From Halorhabdus rudnickae (lineage in GTDB: Archaea > Halobacteriota > Halobacteria > Halobacteriales > Haloarculaceae), in assembly GCF_900880625.1 (NCBI RefSeq), contig NZ_CAAHFB010000001.1, forward strand, positions 682,001 through 746,000: a stretch of 64,000 bases of DNA. Reading direction: 5' to 3'. Under the pieces are notes generated by a model. That model searched no databases. It saw only the letters and a program-made list of their open reading frames with translations, and was not told the DNA's origin. Positions 9,357-16,670 of this stretch are shown in pieces. Each line of letters starts with the position of its first letter. The first letter of the stretch is position 1. The position numbers and the translations under genes were made by a program.

Positions 9357-10691
9357 ATGCGTGTGATAATCGCTGGCGCTGGGCAGGTCGGCCGAAGAGT
9401 TGCAGCCAAACTCGATGGGGCTCACGATGTCGTTGTGATCGATACTGATGCAGACCGGATCGATAGCCTTGGCTACGAACTAGATGTCCTCACGGCTCTC
9501 GGTGACAGTTCGACGATCGAAACACTGGAGGAAGCCGGTATCGCGGACGCTGATCTGCTCATCGCGAGTACAGACAGCGACGAAATCAATATCCTGACGT
9601 GTGAGACGGCGAAAGCACTGAGTGACGTCACGACCGTCGCACGCGTCAGACAACTCAAATATATCGAAACGTGGGATCGTGCAGACGACGTGTTCGGTGT
9701 TGACTTCATGGTCGGGACGAATCTGTTGACTATCGGGGCAGCCGTCGGCGGGACGGGCCTGGAAGCAGCGAACAGCTTCGATGTCTTCGCCGGCGGGACC
9801 GTCCACGTAGCCGAATTCGAGGTCGATCCAGGGGGTTCGCTCGTCGGGCTCACGGTCGAGGAAGCCGACACGTTCGAGGGATTGACCTTCGGCGCTCTCG
9901 TCCGATCGGGAACGACCATCGTTCCGACTGGTTCGACCCAGATCGAAGCAGGCGACGGTATCATCGTCATGGGAAAGCCCGAATCAGTCCATACGCTTGG
10001 CACCCAACTCAGTCAGGAGAAACCAGCCACGCAAAACGTCCTGATTGTCGGTGGGAGTGATATCGGATATCACACTGCGCGACTGCTTGAGGAACGGGGG
10101 CTTCGCCCGCACCTGCTGGAGAGGGACCCTGACCGCGCACGCGAACTGTCCGAACGGCTCTCGGCGACGACTGTCCGCAACACGGACCCGACAACTCGGG
10201 ACTTTCTGGAGACCGAGCGAGCCGCAGACATCGACGTTGTTGTTGCGGCACTCGATCAGGATAGCGAAGCGAACCTCCTTGCAGCGCTCCGGGCAAAACG
10301 GATGGGTGTCGATCGTTCGGTCGCAATCGTCGATCACGGTGACTACGTAGACCTGTTCGAGACGGCCGGTGTTGACGTTGCGGTAAACCCGCGGCGAGCG
10401 ACTGCCGAAGAAATCATCGAATTTGCCCGGGATCAGGATACGCAGAACGTTGCCTTGCTGGAGGACAATCACGCCGAGGTGATCGAAATACGGATCGACA
10501 CGGAGAGTGCCCTCGCAGGGCGTCCGATCGCGGAGGCGATCGCCGATTTCCCACCTGGTGTCGTGATCGGTGCGATCACTCGCCACGGGAGCTTTCTGAG
10601 GCCCCGTGGCGATACGGTCGTCAAACCGGGAGATCATGTCGTCGTTCTCGCTGACAGTGATGGCATCGAAGACGTAATGCAGCGCCTATGA
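9357..10691 (+). CDS. trkA: Trk potassium uptake regulatory subunit TrkA
   Basis: A 444-residue peripheral NAD-binding regulator of the Trk K+ channel. It has two tandem modules, each a Rossmann RCK-N domain plus an RCK-C domain. The first Rossmann loop is VIIAGAGQVGRRVA (residues 2-15), followed by VIDTDADR. The second is VLIVGGSDIGYHTARLL near 223. RCK-C portions are EVDPGGSLVGLTVEEAD and RIDTESALAGRPIAEA, the latter followed by GDHVVVLADSDGIEDV. This is the normal length for the family. TATA-like tacttatc lies near 9308. It is followed by trkH, and the pair would import K+ for salt-in osmoadaptation. Confidence 0.93.
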   Translation: MRVIIAGAGQVGRRVAAKLDGAHDVVVIDTDADRIDSLGYELDVLTALGDSSTIETLEEAGIADADLLIASTDSDEINILTCETAKALSDVTTVARVRQLKYIETWDRADDVFGVDFMVGTNLLTIGAAVGGTGLEAANSFDVFAGGTVHVAEFEVDPGGSLVGLTVEEADTFEGLTFGALVRSGTTIVPTGSTQIEAGDGIIVMGKPESVHTLGTQLSQEKPATQNVLIVGGSDIGYHTARLLEERGLRPHLLERDPDRARELSERLSATTVRNTDPTTRDFLETERAADIDVVVAALDQDSEANLLAALRAKRMGVDRSVAIVDHGDYVDLFETAGVDVAVNPRRATAEEIIEFARDQDTQNVALLEDNHAEVIEIRIDTESALAGRPIAEAIADFPPGVVIGAITRHGSFLRPRGDTVVKPGDHVVVLADSDGIEDVMQRL

Positions 10692-10764
10692 GCGGACCTG
10701 CCTCTCGGTGTGGCCGACTGTCTCCCACTCAACCTGCTCTCAGACAGGATGTGGAGGTGACCTG

Positions 10765-12333
10765 ATGCATCTGAATGTTAACTGGCGACAGAGCTGTGCG
10801 CTCGTCGGGACTGTCCTCAAGTATCTCGCCGTCACGATGCTCATTCCGCTCTTCGTCGCGGTCATCTATGGGAACGACGTGGATGTGTTTCTTGCATCGG
10901 TCGTGATTACTGCTGGACTCGGTGTGTCACTGGAACGGAGTGCCGACGTTGACGACCTCGGAGCGGAGGAGGCGCTCTTGTTCGTGACGCTCGCCTGGGT
11001 CGGCGTGTCCGTCGGTGGGGCCGTGCCATATTTGCTGGAAGGCCTCGGGACGGCATCGACGGTCGGACTCTCCCTCGAATCGCCGGGCGCACTGGTCGCC
11101 TCGATCGTCAACGCTCTGTTCGAATCGACATCAGGATTTACAACGACAGGGGCGACTGTGCTCGGCGATATATCGTTCGAGCGACATTCACACGCCCTGC
11201 TCATGTATCGGCAACTGACACAGTGGCTCGGTGGGATGGGCATCATCGTCCTCATGGTCGCAATCTTGCCCGAACTGGCGGTCAACGGCGCACAGCTGAT
11301 CGACGCAGAGGCGCCGGGCCCGGAACTGAAGAAACTCACCCCACAGATCGCCGAAACGGCACGCATCCTCTGGCTCGTGTACGCCGGATTCACCGCCCTG
11401 TTGATCTGTTTGCTCTACGCGCTCCATCTGCTCGGCGCTGCCCCAGAGATGAATCTGTACAACGCGATCGCGCACGGATTCACGACGCTCCCGACCGGTG
11501 GGTTCTCCCCGCAGGCCAAGAGTATCGCATTCTTCTCGCCGGCCGTACAGTGGCTCGTCATCCCGTTTATCGTCATCGCAGGGACGAACTTCGCGCTCTT
11601 TTATTTCGTTCTCAAGGGGCAGTTCGTCGAGGTGTTCCAGAATCGGGAATTCCAGGGGTACATCGGTGCAATCGTCGGTGTCGCGCTCGTTCTCTGGGCG
11701 CTGTTGTTCAATGGCGCTGCACCCGCGCTCGAACTGGGTGGGGTTACTGGGGGTGTTGTCGAGAATTCACTGCGACAGGCCCTGTTCCAGACCGTGACCC
11801 TGCTCAATTCCACCGGCTTCGCGACGAGTGACTTCGCCCAATGGAACGAAGCGGGCCAGTTCCTCCTCCTGGCAGTGATGTTCATCGGCGGGTCGGCAGG
11901 GTCGACGGGTGGCGGTGTCAAGGTGATCCGCTGGCTGGTCATCTTCAAAGCCGCACGCCGACAGCTCTCGTCGACAGTGTATCCCGATGTCGTGGAGCCA
12001 GTCCGTCTCGGCGGACAGGTCATCGACGAGAAGGTCGTGCGGGGGATCTTCGCATTCACCTTCCTCTATCTGTTCATCTTTGCCGTCTCCGCGGTGGTCA
12101 TCGCGCTCGATTCGGGGCGTGTGGGGCTTGATTTGACGACGATCGAGGCACTCAGTGCGAGTATCGCGACCATCGGGAACATCGGCCCTGGCTTCGGGAT
12201 GCTCGGGCCGTTCGGGAGCTATCTGGAGTTTCCCGAGACGTCGAAACTCCTCATGATCGTGCTGATGTGGCTTGGACGACTCGAAGTGGTTCCAGTGCTC
12301 GTGTTGTTCACTCGCTCGTTCTGGGAGTGGTGA
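10765..12333 (+). CDS. trkH: Trk potassium uptake channel subunit TrkH
   Basis: A 522-residue integral membrane K+ translocating subunit. Four P-loop repeats typical of the SKT superfamily are visible: FESTSGFTTTGATVL, HGFTTLPTGGFSPQA, LNSTGFATSDF and SIATIGNIGPGFGM. GGSAGSTGGGVKVIRW is the conserved TrkH loop, and about ten hydrophobic segments alternate with these. I chose the ATG at 10765 because ggaggtga lies 5 nt upstream (10753-10760). An in-frame alternative 19 codons earlier lacks such a site. It lies 73 bp after trkA in the same direction. Confidence 0.93.
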   Translation: MHLNVNWRQSCALVGTVLKYLAVTMLIPLFVAVIYGNDVDVFLASVVITAGLGVSLERSADVDDLGAEEALLFVTLAWVGVSVGGAVPYLLEGLGTASTVGLSLESPGALVASIVNALFESTSGFTTTGATVLGDISFERHSHALLMYRQLTQWLGGMGIIVLMVAILPELAVNGAQLIDAEAPGPELKKLTPQIAETARILWLVYAGFTALLICLLYALHLLGAAPEMNLYNAIAHGFTTLPTGGFSPQAKSIAFFSPAVQWLVIPFIVIAGTNFALFYFVLKGQFVEVFQNREFQGYIGAIVGVALVLWALLFNGAAPALELGGVTGGVVENSLRQALFQTVTLLNSTGFATSDFAQWNEAGQFLLLAVMFIGGSAGSTGGGVKVIRWLVIFKAARRQLSSTVYPDVVEPVRLGGQVIDEKVVRGIFAFTFLYLFIFAVSAVVIALDSGRVGLDLTTIEALSASIATIGNIGPGFGMLGPFGSYLEFPETSKLLMIVLMWLGRLEVVPVLVLFTRSFWEW

Positions 12334-12345
12334 AACCGTCGCGCT

Positions 12346-12365
12346 CGGTCTGAGGACCGACTCCT
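12346..12365 (+). terminator. Possible terminator after trkH
   Basis: CGGTC-TGAG-GACCG forms a 5-bp stem with a 4-nt loop 13 bp after the trkH stop, followed by pyrimidine-rich actcctttccc. Archaeal termination relies mainly on T-tracts, so this is only suggestive. Confidence 0.3.
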
Positions 12366-12495
12366 TTCCCGCCATCCGAACTGTGTAATGGTCTTCCGAT
12401 AATGCCCGACAAGCGCCCTGTCTTTTCCACATGAGTCTTGACAATCCCTGGACAGACAGGCCAATAGAATCCGTCTAAAACGCGCTCAAGAGCCG

Positions 12496-12617
12496 CTATA
12501 TGATGCCCATCTCGTCGAGTCGCTCGGGCAGATACGTATCAGTCACGGAGTCAAGCCCGTAGGAGGCCAAAGCCTGCTGTTCGGACTCCAGCGCGTTGAT
12601 GTCTGAATCCGCGAGGG
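12496..12617 (-). pseudogene. 3' fragment of top6A (topoisomerase VI subunit A)
   Basis: A diverged copy of the last ~65 codons of top6A, including the stop codon (CTA on plus at 12496-12498) and about 60 bp of 3' flank (from about 12434, matching 15495 onward). Relative to the intact gene it lacks 78 bp, removed exactly between two TTCGGA repeats (15642-15647 and 15720-15725). This keeps the frame but deletes 26 codons. The copy ends abruptly at cggtcggcag, where it joins the ychF fragment. It cannot make a functional protein. Confidence 0.9.
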
Positions 12618-12894
12618 GAACGGTCGGCAGAAAATCATCGAAACCGCGCTGTTCGACGTGCTGGACGCGATTTCCGTCTTCCCCGGGTCCGGCGCTCCAA
12701 AGGACGACGGCACCTTCCTGCAGGACTGTTTCGTCCTCCCCGACGGCTCAACGGCCGAGGACTTCGCGTACTGCCTGCATACGGACATCGGCGAGGGGTT
12801 CCTCCACGCCCACGACGCCCGTTCGGAACGCCAGGTCGGCGCGGAGACGGAACTCGATCATTGTGATGTTGTCGAGATCACGACGGCGAACTGA
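12618..12894 (+). pseudogene. 3' fragment of ychF
   Basis: A diverged copy of the C-terminal ~90 codons of ychF (TGS domain). It encodes [19 protein letters not shown] and GEGFLHAHDARSERQVGAET, ending at a TGA at 12892-12894. Protein identity to the intact gene is high (roughly 85% by eye), with changes such as C for F and A for V. The homology continues about 120 bp past the stop. The 5' edge is fused to the top6A fragment around a shared CAG. Confidence 0.92.
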
Positions 12895-13096
12895 CTCAGT
12901 GGAGACGGGTTTCTGCATATAGGAAGCGTGGGATAGAACCATTTACGGCCAATTTCGACGATGCAACTAGGGAGGGGAGAAACGGCTGGGATGGACATAG
13001 CTCTAGAAAGCAGTGTAAGAGACAGCGCATGGGTTCACCAGTATGCACCCATCTTTCTTCGTTGAACGGCTGAACTAGCTGTTAGGCAGCAGCCAC

Positions 13097-13831
13097 TTAG
13101 TTACTATCTTCACTGGAGTATGGAGTGAAAACTGGAAGGGGTCGATCAGGGTCGTTACGCTCTATGTTGGATAGGAATTGCTGAGTTTTGTTGACCAAGT
13201 CCGCTCTTGTTTCGAATTCGATTGTGTCAATCTTGAAAGTAGACGGAATTTCATCGATACTGGCGCTACTGAACCCTTCAGTCTTGAAAATCCGAAATCG
13301 CTCCCGGGGCTTGCGAACGGGTTCTTGATTCCCTCTTCGGAGGTGAAATTCACCAAGTATGGTCCCGACCTCTGCACCAACACCTGTCGTAAGACCAGCA
13401 TCTGAAAAGACGAACACTACAGCATCACTCACTGCCGCGAAGGCAACCGATTGATCAAGGACAGACATCGCTTCCTCATCGTCACTTGCTTCTGCGTCAG
13501 TTGGGATGGTAACGTCTGTCGCAAGAAAAGCATGTACTCCGAATCGGTCGCGATAGGCCTGGCAGAGATCTTCGAGAGCTAATTTGAAGCTTCCACGCTC
13601 ATCAGCAGTGATGTGACTCTCAGGTTCGAACAAGGGGTCGTTGATGAACGGCGATTGAAGCTGGTCTCCGTCTGAATAGGCGTACGTGGCATCAAATGCG
13701 GTGTACGGTCCCATCACGAATACGTAGAAATCATCCTCAAGTTTCGATGAGTCTGGTTGGGGGACATCCTGTTGTATCCGTGAAAAAACAGACTCACTTT
13801 CAAACGTGAATCCGTAATTCCGGCTATTCAT
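13097..13831 (-). CDS. Nucleoside deoxyribosyltransferase-like protein (DUF7509-like)
   Basis: A 244-residue acidic protein from the ATG at 13831, with a GTG alternative five codons upstream. Features recall Rossmann-like nucleoside deoxyribosyltransferase/TIR-related folds: a first strand with YVFVMGPYTAFDA, a central HAFLATDVTIP strand, and SDAVVFVFSDAGLTTGVGAE followed by VGTIL. There the Glu of GAEVG sits where the catalytic Glu of deoxyribosyltransferases lies. I believe this corresponds to haloarchaeal DUF7509, from memory. The likely chemistry is N-glycosidic cleavage or transfer on a nucleotide, which is inference. It is divergent from the winged-helix regulator across a palindrome-rich spacer. 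A minus-strand TATA (acttatac, 13858-13865) lies about 30 nt before the ATG, supporting a leaderless start. The gene is more AT-rich than the core. Confidence 0.55.
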   Translation of the reverse strand: MNSRNYGFTFESESVFSRIQQDVPQPDSSKLEDDFYVFVMGPYTAFDATYAYSDGDQLQSPFINDPLFEPESHITADERGSFKLALEDLCQAYRDRFGVHAFLATDVTIPTDAEASDDEEAMSVLDQSVAFAAVSDAVVFVFSDAGLTTGVGAEVGTILGEFHLRRGNQEPVRKPRERFRIFKTEGFSSASIDEIPSTFKIDTIEFETRADLVNKTQQFLSNIERNDPDRPLPVFTPYSSEDSN

Positions 13832-13855
13832 TGTCACTGCGTTCACCCGGAAAAC

Positions 13856-13944
13856 CCGTATAAGTGTTGTTTCGACGTAAAGGTAAGTTAGTTTAGTTAA
13901 TAACCGTTAACCTAATTAGGGAAGACAACGTACATCAGACTGTG
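13856..13944. promoter_or_regulatory. Divergent promoter/operator region with nested palindromes
   Basis: This 100-bp AT-rich spacer separates two diverging genes. It contains the perfect 10-bp palindrome CCTAATTAGG (13911-13920), GTTAAC (13906-13911), the near-palindrome GTTAATAAC (13896-13904) and repeated gtta/ttag units, plus TATA-like elements for both directions. This is the pattern expected of an operator for a dimeric winged-helix protein such as the one starting at 13945. Binding itself is inferred. Confidence 0.5.
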
Positions 13945-14511
13945 ATGACAGGGACCCTAGAGCAAAAACTTTTCACCGAACTGGATGAGGGAAATGTAAT
14001 TCAATACGTCGAGCAGCGACTTTTCGGTGAGAAAATCGATTCTCTAACCCCACATATTGAGCGGAAAAAGGCACTCGCGGAACCGACACGATATAGTATC
14101 GTATACTTGCTGTACGAATACGGAGAGATATCCAGGAAACGTCTCGCCGCAGAAACCGGCCGCGACAGTAATGACTTACAGCACCATCTCAACGACCTCC
14201 TTGACACGAACCTGATCGCAGAGATTCCGGCTCCAGAGGACGCTGATGGGCGACAAACGTACTACCGTATCACGACCCTTGGGAAGCAAGAAATTGCCAG
14301 TGATATCGAGCATATCGTTGGAGGCCTCGCTCACGAAAACCGGTTTAGGGCTCTAGGAGACCCAGAGTTGGTTGATGAGCGGTCTGACAGCGGGGATAGA
14401 AGACGAGCACTCGTGGCAGCTACCGAGGAGGGAGTGGAGGAACTGGATAATCGCCGTAGAGACCTCCGGTCCCGGTGGAAAGATTTCCAACAAGTGGCCA
14501 GTCAGGAGTGA
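13945..14511 (+). CDS. Winged helix-turn-helix transcriptional regulator
   Basis: A 188-residue regulator. The DNA-binding domain spans about residues 40-110: KKALAEPTRYSIVYLLYEYG, ISRKRLAAETGRDSNDLQHH (recognition helix) and LNDLLDTNLI, with the wing around DGRQTYYRITTLGKQEI. This is the ArsR-like haloarchaeal arrangement. The C-terminal ~70 residues are charged and probably helical. The ATG at 13945 is preferred over the GTG immediately upstream. The stop lies 9 bp before the ATG of the HAD gene, so the two are co-transcribed. Autoregulation through the palindromes upstream is likely but unproven. Confidence 0.8.
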   Translation: MTGTLEQKLFTELDEGNVIQYVEQRLFGEKIDSLTPHIERKKALAEPTRYSIVYLLYEYGEISRKRLAAETGRDSNDLQHHLNDLLDTNLIAEIPAPEDADGRQTYYRITTLGKQEIASDIEHIVGGLAHENRFRALGDPELVDERSDSGDRRRALVAATEEGVEELDNRRRDLRSRWKDFQQVASQE

Positions 14512-14520
14512 TTGAAACGC

Positions 14521-15384
14521 ATGACTACGAATATCGGCTTGATATTCGATTTTGACGATACACTTGCTCCAGACTCAACTACGCAACTACTGAAAGAATA
14601 CGGGGTTGATCCAGAAGAATTCTGGTTTTCAGAATTTCAATCGCGTGTGAGGGAAGGATACGACCCAACTGTCGCGTATCTATCCTTATTGGTCGATAAG
14701 GTCGGCGATGACCAGCCGTTTGGAGAACTGACTATTGAGGACCTCGAAGCGTTTGGTGCGGATATATCTAAGACACTCTATTCGGGGATTCCTCGACTCT
14801 TTGACGACATCGATTCCATTGCAGACGAATACGAGGAGGTCACTATTGACTACTATATCCTCTCAGAGGGACTCGAACCGATAATCCAAGGTACTGAGAT
14901 CGCGGATCGATGCGAGGCAGTGTATGCCTCTCAGCTAGATGCTAATTCTGAAGGCATCATTCAACGCATCCAACGACCAATATCGTTCACTGATAAGACG
15001 CGGTATCTCTACGAAATCAATAAAGGAATCACTCCTGAAGATGCCAAAGATAATCCGTACGAAGTCAATACCCTCGTAGATCCTGAGGAGCGACGGGTCC
15101 CGTTTGAGAACATGATATATATTGGCGATGGAATTACCGATATTCCGTGCTTCTCGTTGGTAAAGGATCGTGGAGGTCGCGTCTTTGGCGTAATTAACAG
15201 CGATGGCGAAGGTGAGGAAGGATCAGCGAAACAACGTGCTATCAGAGATATTGGATCACCGAGGAGAGCCGGGAATCTGAACGATCCGATGTATGGCGAA
15301 AGTGGTCGATTGGGTTCACTACTCCGGTTGACTATCGAAGGGATATGTACTGATCGGACGATCGATGAACTTGAGGCTCTCTGA
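14521..15384 (+). CDS. HAD superfamily hydrolase
   Basis: A 287-residue HAD phosphatase. Motif I is LIFDFDDTLAPD (nucleophile and acid/base Asp at about residues 11 and 13). Motif II is the Ser of YYILSEG, motif III a Lys around FTDKTRYLY, and motif IV IGDGITDIPCF. A long helical cap follows motif I. Catalytic residues are intact, so the enzyme should be active on a small phosphorylated molecule, but the substrate cannot be told. It is preferred from the ATG at 14521, 9 bp after the regulator stop; a TTG three codons earlier is also possible. In context with the deoxyribosyltransferase-like gene, it could act on nucleotides. Confidence 0.82.
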   Translation: MTTNIGLIFDFDDTLAPDSTTQLLKEYGVDPEEFWFSEFQSRVREGYDPTVAYLSLLVDKVGDDQPFGELTIEDLEAFGADISKTLYSGIPRLFDDIDSIADEYEEVTIDYYILSEGLEPIIQGTEIADRCEAVYASQLDANSEGIIQRIQRPISFTDKTRYLYEINKGITPEDAKDNPYEVNTLVDPEERRVPFENMIYIGDGITDIPCFSLVKDRGGRVFGVINSDGEGEEGSAKQRAIRDIGSPRRAGNLNDPMYGESGRLGSLLRLTIEGICTDRTIDELEAL

Positions 15385-15557
15385 GAGTGCTTTGGCCCAC
15401 TATTTGTTTGTCAATTAGTCCTCATTTGACCTTCCTAATCACTTCCGATGGCGACTGACCGTTTGTCAATACGCGCCCTGGTCTCTTCCTCACGACTCTT
15501 GCAATTCTTCTGTATAGACAGACCAACAGAATCCCTCTCAAACACGCCCAAGAGCCG

Positions 15558-16670
15558 CTATATAATGCCCATCTCGTCGAGTCGCTCGGGCAGATACGTG
15601 TCGGTCACGAAGTCCAAGCCATACGAAGCCAGGGCCTGCTGTTCGGATTTCTTCTCGATGTCGAGCTGGAGTTCGATCTGTTCCTCCCAGTAGTCGGTCT
15701 GGAAGCGCGGGTCCTCGAGTTCGGACTCCAGGGCGTTGATGTCCGAGTCCGCGAGTGGATCGGTCGGCAGGTCGTACTCGACGATGTCCTCGGGCTGGAC
15801 GCCGATGAACTGCGCTTCGGGCGTCGCGAGGTATTTCGAGAGGTGGGCCGACTTGATCGATCCATACGCAACGGAGCCGTAGATTCGATACGACCAGGGG
15901 TCACCGTCAGTGAACACCGTCACCGGCAAGTCGAGTTCGTCGTGCAGTCGCTTGGTCAGCCGCCGGGTCGCACGGGCGGGCTGGCCGCCCAGGTGGACGA
16001 CGATGGCGTCGTGCTCGTCGTCGAATCCGTTCTCGACGAGCCGATCGCGCATCCCGCCGGTCTCGACACAGAGGACGAACTCCGCATCGTTGTCCAGAAA
16101 CTCGATGGTGTCTGGGTCGTTGGGGATCTGGTAGCCGCCCTGCCCGACATCGTGCTGGCAGTGGATCTCTCTGTCCCCACGGTTGGTCTGCTCGCGGAGG
16201 CGCAACGGCCCCATCACCTTCGCGCCGGATTCCTCGGGGCGCATGTGGAATTCCTCGCGACGCACGTCTGAGACGATCTCTAAGTCCTCGATGAGTTGAT
16301 TTGACTCGTCTTGGCTGTTGAACTGGGCCTCGTCCAGGTCCCAGGACTCGCTGAGGTAGTACAGTTCACGCAACGTCGAGGAACGGTCTTCTTCGAGCTG
16401 ATTGGCGAGGAAATCGATCGAATAGATGACCTTCAGGAGTTTCTGGGCACCCCGGACGCTGTTGGCCGAGCGGGTACTCTTCCGATCGCCGTAGACCCAG
16501 ACTTTCTGTTCGGGATCGTACTCGATGTTGCTCTTCGTCCGCGTGGGGACATCCATGTGTGGGACGTCGCCCTGGTCGAATTGGTCGTAGAACTGCGCCG
16601 CCAGCGCGAGCAACCGCTCACGTGCGTCCCCTTCTGTCGCCGCTCCCGTCTCGTCTGTGTCAGTACTCAT
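15558..16670 (-). CDS. top6A: DNA topoisomerase VI subunit A
   Basis: The 370-residue Spo11-like catalytic subunit of the type IIB topoisomerase, which relaxes and decatenates DNA. The winged-helix CAP domain holds the catalytic Tyr within [11 protein letters not shown] (Tyr 104/105). The Toprim domain shows [12 protein letters not shown] and the metal-binding [20 protein letters not shown]. The C-terminus is [11 protein letters not shown] with a TAG stop. It overlaps the end of top6B by 4 bp (ATGA), so the subunits are translationally coupled. Its 3' end has been partly duplicated at 12496. Confidence 0.96.
   Translation of the reverse strand: MSTDTDETGAATEGDARERLLALAAQFYDQFDQGDVPHMDVPTRTKSNIEYDPEQKVWVYGDRKSTRSANSVRGAQKLLKVIYSIDFLANQLEEDRSSTLRELYYLSESWDLDEAQFNSQDESNQLIEDLEIVSDVRREEFHMRPEESGAKVMGPLRLREQTNRGDREIHCQHDVGQGGYQIPNDPDTIEFLDNDAEFVLCVETGGMRDRLVENGFDDEHDAIVVHLGGQPARATRRLTKRLHDELDLPVTVFTDGDPWSYRIYGSVAYGSIKSAHLSKYLATPEAQFIGVQPEDIVEYDLPTDPLADSDINALESELEDPRFQTDYWEEQIELQLDIEKKSEQQALASYGLDFVTDTYLPERLDEMGII

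Larger units (their letters stand above)
12434..13015. repeat. Duplicated ychF/top6A junction segment
   Basis: 12434-12617 is homologous to 15495-15770 (top6A 3' end and flank, minus a 78-bp deletion). 12618-13015 is homologous to about 6834-7215 (ychF 3' end and flank). Order and orientation show that the end of one ychF-island-top6A unit is joined to the beginning of a second such unit. 13016-13096 has no gene. Confidence 0.85.
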
